From JBDIBB01 sp039812685 (GTDB taxonomy: Bacteria > Acidobacteriota > Vicinamibacteria > Vicinamibacterales > JAFNAJ01): a stretch of DNA of 41,991 nucleotides. The stretch is from assembly GCA_039812685.1 (NCBI GenBank), contig JBDIBB010000022.1:1-41991 (forward strand). Direction: 5' to 3'. The translations under genes were made by a program, and so were the position numbers. Shown here in pieces: positions 18,207 to 27,271 of this stretch (position 1 is its first letter; each line of letters starts with the position of its first letter). The notes under the pieces are model-generated. The model searched no databases, was not told the DNA's origin, and worked only from the letters and a program-made list of their open reading frames with translations.

Positions 18207-18673
18207 CAGGTCTCGCTTTCCGTGGACACCACCGCGGGCGTGTCCACCAGCGCCGCCTGCAGCGTGTGCCAGGCGAGCGTCGCGCACTTCACGCGCGTCG
18301 GGTACTCGGAGACGCCCTGGAAGACGGCCAGCTTGCCAAGACGCGCCACCAGGTCCTCATCCGGGCCCGTCGCGCCGTCGGCCGTGAGCATCTCGTGAAA
18401 GGCGTCGAACAGCGCGTGCGCTTCCGCCAGCGTGCGGCCCTTGACCGCCTCGGTCATCATCGATGCCGAGGCCTTCGAGATCGCGCAGCCCGTGCCGACG
18501 AACCGGACGTCGGCGATGCGGTCGCCCTCCACCCGCAGGTAGAGCGTGAGACGGTCGCCGCAGAGCGGGTTGTGGCCCTGCTGGGTGCGTGCCGGCTCCA
18601 GCGTGCCGAAGTTCCTCGGCGACCGGTTGTGATCGAGGATGACCTCCTGGTAGAGGTCGTGCAAATCGGACAT
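18206..18673 (-). CDS. sufU: SufU, zinc-dependent sulfur acceptor for SufS
   Basis: A 155-aa protein of the IscU-like fold in its SufU form. Ligand residues C38 and D40 (NPLCGDR), C63 (GTGCAISKASASMM) and C130 (RVKCATLAWH) match the zinc site of Bacillus SufU. The extra residues between the second and third cysteines that separate SufU from IscU are present. It should take persulfide sulfur from SufS and pass it to the SufBCD scaffold. It lies 35 nt after sufS, and its stop overlaps the start of the DUF59 gene, so the genes are co-transcribed. The ATG at 18673 is chosen because family homology begins immediately (MSDLHDLYQEVILDH). Confidence 0.95.
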   Translation of the reverse strand: MSDLHDLYQEVILDHNRSPRNFGTLEPARTQQGHNPLCGDRLTLYLRVEGDRIADVRFVGTGCAISKASASMMTEAVKGRTLAEAHALFDAFHEMLTADGATGPDEDLVARLGKLAVFQGVSEYPTRVKCATLAWHTLQAALVDTPAVVSTESET

Positions 18674-18708
18674 GAGTCTGAGGCCCGTCGCCCCCGGCCC
18701 GGCGGCCG

Positions 18709-19953
18709 CTAGCCGAACACTTCCCGAACCCGCCCGAGCGCGCGCACCAGCGCGTCGACGTCCTCGCGCGTGTTGTAGATGGCGAAAGAGGCGCGGACGG
18801 TCGCCGGGATGCCGAACCGGTCCATCACCGGCTGCGCGCAGTGCTGGCCGGTGCGCACCGCCACGCCCTCGCGGTCGAGGATCGTGCCGATGTCGTGGGG
18901 ATGGACGCCGTCGATCACGAACGACAGCACGCCGGCCTTCTCGCGGGCGCGCCCGATCACGCGGACGCCGTCCAGCGCCTGCACCCGCGCGGTGGCCTCG
19001 TCGAGCAGGTCGTGCTCGTGCGCCGCCACCTGGCGCAGATCGAACCGGCGCAGGAAGTCGACGGCGGCGCCGAAGCCCACCACGCCGGCGATGTTCGGCG
19101 TGCCCGCCTCGAACTTGTACGGCAGCACGTTGTAGCTGGTCTTCTCGAAGGTGACGTCGGCGATCATGTCGCCGCCGCCCTGCCACGGCGGCATGCGCTC
19201 GAGCAGCGCGGCCCGGCCGTAGAGGGCGCCGATGCCGGTGGGGCCGTACATCTTGTGCGCCGAGCACGCGTAGAAATCGCAGCCGAGCGCCTGCACGTCC
19301 ACCGGCATGTGCGCCACCGCCTGCGCGCCGTCGAGCAGGATCGGCACGCCGCGGGCGTGCGCCGCCTCCACCATGCGCGCCACCGGGTTCACCGTGCCCA
19401 GGGCGTTGGAGACGTGGATGGCCGCCACCAGCTTCGTCCGCGGCCCGAGCGCCGCCTCGTAGGCGGCGACGTCCAGTTCGCCGTCGTCGGTGATCGGCAC
19501 CACGCGCAGCGACGCGCCGGTCTGTTCGCACACCAGCTGCCACGGCACGATGTTCGAGTGGTGCTCCATCCAGGTGAGCACCACTTCGTCGCCGGGGCCG
19601 AGGTTGGCGCGGCCCCAGCTCTGCGCGACGAGGTTGATCGCCTCGGTGGTGCCCCGCGTGAAGACGATCTCGCGCGTCTCGGCGGCGTTCAGCAGCCGCT
19701 GCACCTTCTGCCGCGCGGCCTCGTAGGCCTTGGTCGCCCGCTCGCTGAGCAGGTGCGTGGCGCGGTGGATGTTCGAGTTGTCGCGCTCGTAGTAGGCGCG
19801 CTCGGCCTCGATCACGCTCGCCGGCTTCTGCGTGGTGTTGGCGTTGTCGAGGTAGACGAGCGGCCGGCCGTGGATGCGCTGGGCGAGGATCGGGAACTCG
19901 GCCCGGACGGCGGGCGCGTCGAAGACGGGAACGGAGGGGGCGGTGGCGTCCAT
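18709..19953 (-). CDS. sufS: SufS, PLP-dependent cysteine desulfurase (group II)
   Basis: A 414-aa class V aminotransferase-fold enzyme that releases sulfur from L-cysteine as an enzyme persulfide. Diagnostic features are FPILAQRIHGRPLVYLDNANTTQKP at the N-terminus, EHHSNIVPWQ, PLP-binding Lys234 in SAHKMYGPTGIG, and the catalytic Cys372 in TGQHCAQP on the group II short loop. Start: ATG 19953 gives the usual family length. A GTG at 20013 would overlap the sufD stop as GTGA and add 20 Ala/Gly-rich residues; I cannot exclude it. It lies between sufD and sufU in the operon, consistent with direct handover of sulfur to SufU. Confidence 0.96.
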   Translation of the reverse strand: MDATAPSVPVFDAPAVRAEFPILAQRIHGRPLVYLDNANTTQKPASVIEAERAYYERDNSNIHRATHLLSERATKAYEAARQKVQRLLNAAETREIVFTRGTTEAINLVAQSWGRANLGPGDEVVLTWMEHHSNIVPWQLVCEQTGASLRVVPITDDGELDVAAYEAALGPRTKLVAAIHVSNALGTVNPVARMVEAAHARGVPILLDGAQAVAHMPVDVQALGCDFYACSAHKMYGPTGIGALYGRAALLERMPPWQGGGDMIADVTFEKTSYNVLPYKFEAGTPNIAGVVGFGAAVDFLRRFDLRQVAAHEHDLLDEATARVQALDGVRVIGRAREKAGVLSFVIDGVHPHDIGTILDREGVAVRTGQHCAQPVMDRFGIPATVRASFAIYNTREDVDALVRALGRVREVFG

Positions 19954-20009
19954 CGGCTGTCCCGGCGAGGGGCGCCCGGCCGCCGCACCGGCGGCCGGGC
20001 ACGCTCGCC

Positions 20010-21335
20010 TCACGAGATCACGGCCACCTTCGGCAGCTCGGCGAGCAGGGTTTCCTCGAGCGTCTCGCGCAGCGGCTCGATGGTGACGCGATCGATGATG
20101 TCACTGGCGAAGGCGTGCACCAGCATCGATCGCGCCTGCGAGTAGCCGATGCCGCGCGCCCGGAGGTAGAACAGGGCCGTCTCGTCGAGCTGGCCCACCG
20201 TCGCGCCATGCGTGCACTTGACGTCGTCGGCGAAGATCTCCAGCTGCGGCTTCGTGTTGATCGTCGCGTCGTCGGAGAGCAGCAGCACCTGGTTGGTCTG
20301 CTTGGCGTCGGTCTTCTGCGCCTGCGGCCGCACGAAGATCTTCCCGTTGAAGACGGCCCGCGACTGCCCGTCGAGCATGCCCTTGTAGATCTCGTGGCTC
20401 TCGCAGTTCGGCTTCGCGTGGTCGATCGCCGTGAGGTTGCCGACCATGCGGGTGCCGTTGGCGAGGTAGAGCCCGTTGAGCGTGCAGTGGATGCCCTCGG
20501 CGCCGAGCGACGCGTTCACGTCGTTGCGGACGATGGCGCCGCCGAAGGTGAAGGCCTGCTGCGCGAACACGGCCGCCCGCTCGAGGAACACGTGCGTGCT
20601 CGACACGTGATAGGCGTGGTGCCCCTCGCGCTGCACGCGGTAGTGCTCGACGTTGGCGTTCTCGCCGACGACGATCTCGGTGACCGCGTTCGTCAGGTAG
20701 CGCTGCCCGTCGGGCCCGCCGTAGCTCTCGATGATCTTCGCCTGGCTGTTGTCGCCGACGACGACGATCGTGCGCGGGTGGGTCACCAGCGGCGCGCCCT
20801 CGGCGACGAGGTAGAGGATGTGCACCGGCTCTGGCACCACCACGTTGGCCGGGATGTAGAGGAAGGCGCCGTCTTCGGTGAACGCCGTGTTGAGCCCCAC
20901 GAAGGCGTGCCGGTCGTAGCAGGCGCAGCGCGTGAAGTAGGGGTCGACCAGGCCGGGGTCCGACACCAGCGCCTGGCCGAGGCTCGTGGCGAGCACGCCG
21001 CTGCTGCCCAGCACGCCCGCGCCCGAGAGCGCCGGCGAGAAGCGCCCGTTGACGAACACCATCTGGGTACAGCGCATCTGCCGCACGACATGCGGCGCGG
21101 CGGCGGCGCGCGGGAGCGTGGCCGCGGGGGCCTCCTCGAACGCCTCCTCCGCGATGGGGCCGGGCGGCAGGAACCGCCAGTCCTCGTCGCGCGTGGTCGG
21201 AAAGCCCAGCGCCTGGAAGCGCTCGAACGCGTTCCTGCGGATCGTCGTCAGCCAGGCCGGATCGCTGGATCCGCGCCGCTTCAGGAACGCATCGAACCGC
21301 CCGGTGTAGAGGTCGATCGCCTCAGCAACAGCCAT
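20010..21335 (-). CDS. sufD: SufD, Fe-S scaffold subunit
   Basis: A 441-aa subunit of the SufBCD complex. It shows the beta-helix core shared with SufB (YGGPDGQRYLTNAVTEIVVGENA, FVNGRFSPALSG, GSTVH-like segments) and the C-terminal signature AKQTNQVLLLSDDATINTKPQLEIFADDVKCTHGATVGQLDETALFYLRARGI (quoted in parts: NQVLLLSDDA, CTHGATVGQLD). The conserved His of CTHGATVG is needed for cluster assembly with SufB in E. coli. It starts 13 nt after sufC; a GAGGGGG purine run 9-10 nt upstream of the ATG supports the start. It is cytoplasmic, part of the de novo Fe-S assembly machinery. Confidence 0.96.
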   Translation of the reverse strand: MAVAEAIDLYTGRFDAFLKRRGSSDPAWLTTIRRNAFERFQALGFPTTRDEDWRFLPPGPIAEEAFEEAPAATLPRAAAAPHVVRQMRCTQMVFVNGRFSPALSGAGVLGSSGVLATSLGQALVSDPGLVDPYFTRCACYDRHAFVGLNTAFTEDGAFLYIPANVVVPEPVHILYLVAEGAPLVTHPRTIVVVGDNSQAKIIESYGGPDGQRYLTNAVTEIVVGENANVEHYRVQREGHHAYHVSSTHVFLERAAVFAQQAFTFGGAIVRNDVNASLGAEGIHCTLNGLYLANGTRMVGNLTAIDHAKPNCESHEIYKGMLDGQSRAVFNGKIFVRPQAQKTDAKQTNQVLLLSDDATINTKPQLEIFADDVKCTHGATVGQLDETALFYLRARGIGYSQARSMLVHAFASDIIDRVTIEPLRETLEETLLAELPKVAVIS

Positions 21336-21348
21336 CGTCGATGCCCCC

Positions 21349-22119
<771 letters not shown>

Positions 22120-22172
22120 GATGACGTGGGTCCTCGACAGGGCGTGGGGCTGGAGGCCTGCGGCCCGGAGCG

Positions 22173-23615
<1,443 letters not shown>

Positions 23616-23700
23616 GACGCTCCTCACGGACTGGCTTCGAAGAGCCCCGGTCCGTGGCCGGCATCGGGATGGGCAACCGGCGACTTGTTGGGACGACAAA

Positions 23701-23719
23701 CCCGACCAAAGCGGTCGGG
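23701..23719. promoter_or_regulatory. perfect IscR-like dyad / leader hairpin just after the suf transcription start
   Basis: CCCGACC-AAAGC-GGTCGGG, a perfect 7-bp inverted repeat. Its core at 23702-23718 fits YYGAC-N7-GTCRR at all ten positions. Its centre lies 34 bp from that of the spacer dyad. It could be an operator, or act as a 5' stem-loop in the mRNA. Confidence 0.55.
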
Positions 23720-23730
23720 CTTCATGCGCA

Positions 23731-23759
23731 AATATACGACCGGTGAAGTCGGAGATCAA
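23731..23759 (-). promoter_or_regulatory. sigma70-type promoter of the suf operon
   Basis: On the minus strand TTGATC (23759-23754), an exact 17-bp spacer and TATATT (23736-23731) form the best promoter in the window. The expected start is near 23724, giving a leader of about 108 nt before the sufB ATG. Confidence 0.75.
23736..23752. promoter_or_regulatory. IscR-like dyad in the -35/-10 spacer of the suf promoter
   Basis: On the plus strand ACGAC-N7-GTCGG, matching the type 1 IscR core YYGAC-N7-GTCRR at nine of ten defined positions. It fills the promoter spacer, so a bound protein would block RNA polymerase. Assignment to an Rrf2/IscR-family regulator is inference. Confidence 0.5.
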
Positions 23760-23837
23760 GCGGTAGTTCAGTCATGGGGGCCGGACTCCCGCCAGGGGCG
23801 AGGGCCGACGACGCCCGGCCGCCGCGCCGCCCGCCGC

Positions 23838-24755
23838 TCAGCCCCGCTTGCGCCAGTACCGCGCCAGACCGAAGAAACAGTGGTCGAGCGGAATGGCCAG
23901 CTCGTAGGCTCGCGCCTCGGCTTCGGGCATGTGCCGGCGCAGTTCCGCCCGCATCTCGTCCTGGAAGCGCGCCGCCTGCGCCGCATCGTCGCCACCGGCC
24001 GCCAGCGCCTCGCGCGCGAAGCCGGCCACGCGCCGGAGACGTTCCCGCAACTCGCCGAGGTGCGCGGCCGGCGGCGTCGGGCTGGGACCGAAGTGCGTGA
24101 GGAACAGCGCCGACGGCGTCCAGGCAAGGATGCGGTCCGCGCTGGCATCCCACAGATCGAGATCGATGTCGGGCGGCGGGGTGGGGGGCATCACGAAGCT
24201 GGAGGCCCCGATGCGGCCGCCCCCGGTATCGCCCACGAACGCGAAGCCCGACGCCGCATCGAAGTAGCTCACGTGGTGGCTGGCATGACCGGGGGTGTAC
24301 GCCACGTCGAGCGGCCTTCCACCCGCCTCGATACGCTCGCCGCCCGCCAGCGCCCGCACGTTGGCGGCCGGCACCGGCAGGAACTCGCCCCAGAGCCGGT
24401 CCATGGCGTCGCCGTAGAGACGGGTGGCGCTCTCGAGCAGCCTGGCCGGATCGATCAGGTGCCGCGCGCCGCGTTCGTGCACGTAGACGGTCAGGCGCGG
24501 GTTCTCGCGCACGAGCGTTCCGGCCGCCCCCGCATGGTCGAGGTGGATGTGCGTGAGCAGCAGCGCGGTCACGTCCCCGGGGCCGAGGCCCTCGCCGGCC
24601 AGCGCCGCCCGCAGGGCCGGCAGCGACACCGACGGTCCGGGATCGACCAGCGCCAGGCCCGACGCCGCGTCGCCAATCACCGCCGTCGCGATCACCGACG
24701 GCACGCCGAGGTACTGGAGGTCGAGATAGCGGAGGCGGTCGCCGAGTGTGCGCAT
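23838..24755 (-). CDS. MBL-fold metallo-hydrolase
   Basis: A 305-aa metallo-beta-lactamase-fold hydrolase with the metal-binding motif H69-x-H71-x-D73-H74 (THIHLDHAG), a second-shell YTPGHASHHVSY, the bridging GDTGGG and a distal THFGP histidine. This pattern fits glyoxalase II-like or lactonase-like members with a dinuclear Zn/Fe site; the ~85-residue helical C-terminus (RLRRVAGFAREAL onward) is a lid or dimerisation part. The substrate is unknown. ATG 24755 is chosen over a start at 24788 because a TAGAAT box at 24771-24766 lies between them and would leave the upstream codons untranscribed. It is transcribed in the direction of suf but separated by the suf promoter. Confidence 0.87.
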   Translation of the reverse strand: MRTLGDRLRYLDLQYLGVPSVIATAVIGDAASGLALVDPGPSVSLPALRAALAGEGLGPGDVTALLLTHIHLDHAGAAGTLVRENPRLTVYVHERGARHLIDPARLLESATRLYGDAMDRLWGEFLPVPAANVRALAGGERIEAGGRPLDVAYTPGHASHHVSYFDAASGFAFVGDTGGGRIGASSFVMPPTPPPDIDLDLWDASADRILAWTPSALFLTHFGPSPTPPAAHLGELRERLRRVAGFAREALAAGGDDAAQAARFQDEMRAELRRHMPEAEARAYELAIPLDHCFFGLARYWRKRG

Positions 24756-24765
24756 GACGCAGCCG

Positions 24766-24771
24766 ATTCTA
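24766..24771 (-). promoter_or_regulatory. -10 box (TAGAAT) 10 nt before the MBL-fold hydrolase ATG
   Basis: The minus strand reads TAGAAT, then 10 nt, then ATG. The spacing is the same as for the LD-carboxypeptidase gene and implies a nearly leaderless mRNA. Confidence 0.45.
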
Positions 24772-24877
24772 CCGGAGCCGGCACGCACCGCGCTCCCACG
24801 CGCGCCGCGCCGGGACGCTCGCCCGCACGACCGCTCCGGCGGATGGGCGCCCCGGCCTCACCTGGCCGCCGCGGGGT

Positions 24878-26482
24878 TCACCGGCCCGCCGGCGGGCCCG
24901 TCACGAACGGCTCCAGGACGATGTTCGGCTTCGCGCTTTTCTTCGATTCGGCCACCATCTGCTCCACCTTCTCCATCAGCTTCGCGTTCTCGACGACGAT
25001 GCCGTCCTTGATCGTGTGGACGATGCCGCGGGTGCGGTACATCTCGCCCCTGGCGTTGGTGGTGATGGCGCCGAACGAGTAGAGGAAGCGCAGGTTGTAG
25101 GCCGGGTTGCCGTCGACCAGCAGCAGGTCGGCCGCATAGCCGGGGCGGACCAGGCCGAGCGTCGGCTCGCGCAGCGTCAGCGCGCTGTTGCGCGTCGCGA
25201 ACTTCAGCACCTCGAGCGCGTGCGCGCCGGTCTCGCGCGACAGTTGCAGCTCCCGGATGTTCGAGAACCCGGGCGTCGCCCAGATGTAGTTGTCGTCGGT
25301 GCCGTAGGCGACGCGCCCGCCGCGCTTGTTGAACTCGAAGATGAGCTTGCCCCACAGCTCGTAGGCGGCCGACCAGTACGCCTCGTCGTCCGACGTCCAG
25401 TTCCAGTGATAGGCGCCGTGGAACGACGGATTGGGGCCGAACCAGTCCCAGAGCGCCTGGTGCGTGTACTTGGCGTGCCAGGGGAGGCTCTGCGCGCGGA
25501 TGATGTCACGGTTGGCCTCGTAGACCACGCGCGTCGGCAGCATCGTCACGCCGGAGTCGACCAGTTGTTGCGCGACGTCGGTCAGCAGCCGCTCGCGGTT
25601 GGCCTCGGACCAGACCTTGCCGGCGTGGCGGAAGCGTTCGCCTTCGTCGTTGAAGTTGTACTCGCGCGGGAAGTCCTGCACCTGGCGATCGAGCGACGAC
25701 TCGGCATAGGCGTAGTGGTGCTCGATCATCGTCACGCCCGCCTTCGCCGCCTGGACGGCGTTGACGACGGCGACCGTCGACGGCGGCAGGTGCACCGACG
25801 TGATGCCGCCCGCGTCCCACACCGCGCGGCAGACGGCGCCGAACAACTCGCGATCCCAGCCCATCGCGTCCATGCTGACGACGCGCATGCCCCTGGCGGC
25901 GATCTCGCGGGCGATGCGCGGTGCCTGCTGCGGGTCCTCCAGCTCGGCGCGCGTGTAGCCGGGCAGGCTCTGCCAGCTCCACAGCGGGAACATGCGCGGC
26001 GCGAGGACCCTGTTCTCCGCGCTCGCCTTCGCCTGCTCCATCGCCGCCTCGAGCCCGCGATCCGGCGCCGGCACCATCGTCGTGACGCCGTGCGCGAGCT
26101 TCAGGTAGTAGACGTACTCGAGCGGCTCGGGCTCGGTGCGCAGGTGCATGTGCAGGTCGATCATCCCGGGCATCACGTAGAGGCCCTTCGCGTCGATGAC
26201 CCGGTCGCCGGTCGGCCTCGCGGTCGCGCCGCGGCGCGCGGCGCTCACCGGATCGAAGGGCGTCATCTGCGCGATCGTGTTGCCCTCGATGACGATGTCC
26301 CACGGACCGGTGACCGGGCCGCCGTGCCCGGGGATCACCATCGCGTTCAGGATGACCAGCTTCTTGTAGGGCCCGCCGGCCAGGCCGCCGAAGAGAGTGG
26401 CTTCCGGCGCGCGCTGAGCCGCGACCGTCGCGCCGGCGGCGGCGAGCGAGGCCACCAGCAGTGTCCGGATGAGAATCCTCAT
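24878..26482 (-). CDS. exported amidohydrolase family protein
   Basis: A 534-aa metal-dependent hydrolase of the amidohydrolase superfamily (imidazolonepropionase-like group). Residues 1-22 are a Sec signal peptide (LIRTLLVASLAAAGATVAA). The small beta-sandwich follows (KLVILNAMVIPGHG), then the barrel starts at GLYVMPGMIDLHMHL with the metal ligands H111 and H113. A further His lies in IEHHYAY, and the catalytic Asp in AYGTDDNY. The C-terminal sandwich ends with VRPGYAADLLLVDGNPAYNL. Such exported members hydrolyse dipeptides or cyclic amides; the substrate here is unknown. The start is ATG 26482, with GGGAGAAG upstream. Longer in-frame starts would displace the signal peptide from the N-terminus. 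No transporter is adjacent. Confidence 0.88.
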   Translation of the reverse strand: MRILIRTLLVASLAAAGATVAAQRAPEATLFGGLAGGPYKKLVILNAMVIPGHGGPVTGPWDIVIEGNTIAQMTPFDPVSAARRGATARPTGDRVIDAKGLYVMPGMIDLHMHLRTEPEPLEYVYYLKLAHGVTTMVPAPDRGLEAAMEQAKASAENRVLAPRMFPLWSWQSLPGYTRAELEDPQQAPRIAREIAARGMRVVSMDAMGWDRELFGAVCRAVWDAGGITSVHLPPSTVAVVNAVQAAKAGVTMIEHHYAYAESSLDRQVQDFPREYNFNDEGERFRHAGKVWSEANRERLLTDVAQQLVDSGVTMLPTRVVYEANRDIIRAQSLPWHAKYTHQALWDWFGPNPSFHGAYHWNWTSDDEAYWSAAYELWGKLIFEFNKRGGRVAYGTDDNYIWATPGFSNIRELQLSRETGAHALEVLKFATRNSALTLREPTLGLVRPGYAADLLLVDGNPAYNLRFLYSFGAITTNARGEMYRTRGIVHTIKDGIVVENAKLMEKVEQMVAESKKSAKPNIVLEPFVTGPPAGR

Positions 26483-26771
26483 GGCTGCTTCTCCCAGGTT
26501 CGAGACGAGCCCGCCCTGAAGACCACTGGAGCGAGGCCTGCCTGCAATCCGCCGTCGTGTCCGCCCGGCACCCGACGTCGCCGCCGTCCTCCAGCGTCGC
26601 GCCACCGACTGCGCACCGTGGGCGATGGTCTGCGGGCTGGCGTCGCTGGCGACACTCACCGCCGACGCATCGTCAGCCCGCGCCGCGCCGCGGCCGTTGT
26701 TCGATGGAGCGGCATGGTGAGACCGATCGGCACCGCTGTCAAGCTCGTGCGGAGCTCGTCGTGAGGGCCCC

Positions 26772-26804
26772 GGGCGGGGCCGGTGTCAATCGCGGGCCCC
26801 GCCC
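26772..26804. repeat. perfect 10-bp inverted repeat in the clpS upstream region
   Basis: GGGCGGGGCC (26772-26781) and GGCCCCGCCC (26795-26804) separated by 13 nt that include the local low-GC stretch TGTCAAT. There is no T-run. It could be a stem-loop or an operator; no function is assigned. Confidence 0.6.
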
Positions 26805-26925
26805 TGTCGATCCCGCCCGGACCGCCACCGCGGAGAGGGTCGAGCCGCCAGGCACGGCCGGTTCGCGGCCGCCCGGCGTCGAGGGCTTCGGGCCCGCGGG
26901 CCGCCGGGACCGCGGCGGGCAGCGC

Positions 26926-26931
26926 TATACT
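26926..26931 (+). promoter_or_regulatory. candidate -10 box (TATACT) of clpS-clpA
   Basis: TATACT lies 19 nt before the clpS ATG, predicting a leader of about 12 nt. It is identical to the kinase-gene box. No -35 match is seen. Confidence 0.5.
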
Positions 26932-26950
26932 CGATCCCGGGACGCCACCG

Positions 26951-27265
26951 ATGCCCGATACCGATCGCAAGACCGGCGGCGAACTCCGGGAGCGGACCCG
27001 GGACGAGCTGAAGGAGCCGGCGCTCTTCAGGGTGATCCTGCACAACGATCACTACACCACGATGGATTTCGTCGTGTCGGTGCTCGAGACGGTGTTCGTC
27101 AAGTCGCCCGCCGAGGCCTTCCGGATCATGATGAAGGTGCACACCGAAGGCCGTGGGCTGTGCGGGCTCTATCCGCACGAGATCGCCGAGACGAAGGTGG
27201 CGACGGTGCACGACCTGGCGAAGCAGCATGGGTTTCCGCTGCGGGCCAGCATGGAAGAGGAGTGA
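26951..27265 (+). CDS. clpS: ClpS, adaptor for ClpA (N-degron recognition)
   Basis: A 104-aa adaptor that delivers N-end-rule substrates to ClpAP and inhibits SsrA substrates. The core shows RVILHNDHYTTMDFVVSVLETVF with the N-degron pocket residues N32-D33-H34 and Met38, followed by SPAEAFRIMMKVHTEGRGLCGLYPHEIAETKV, both highly conserved. The N-terminal ~22 residues are the flexible extension that enters the ClpA pore. ATG 26951 is chosen from family length and the -10 box just upstream. The stop lies 6 nt before the clpA GTG, so the two are an operon. Confidence 0.96.
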   Translation: MPDTDRKTGGELRERTRDELKEPALFRVILHNDHYTTMDFVVSVLETVFVKSPAEAFRIMMKVHTEGRGLCGLYPHEIAETKVATVHDLAKQHGFPLRASMEEE

Positions 27266-27271
27266 GGGCGC

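Larger units (their letters stand above)
26483..26950. other. 468-bp divergent intergenic region between amidohydrolase and clpS
   Basis: No credible gene: open frames here are arginine/proline-rich shadows without homology. It must contain both divergent promoters. Visible items are the clpS -10 box (26926-26931) and a perfect 10-bp inverted repeat at 26772-26804. Confidence 0.5.

Noticed and set aside
23701..23719. Intrinsic terminator of the MBL-fold gene
   Set aside because: The hairpin lies downstream of the suf promoter, inside the predicted suf leader, and has only a short TTTG tail. The IscR-like reading explains the exact half-site spacing better.
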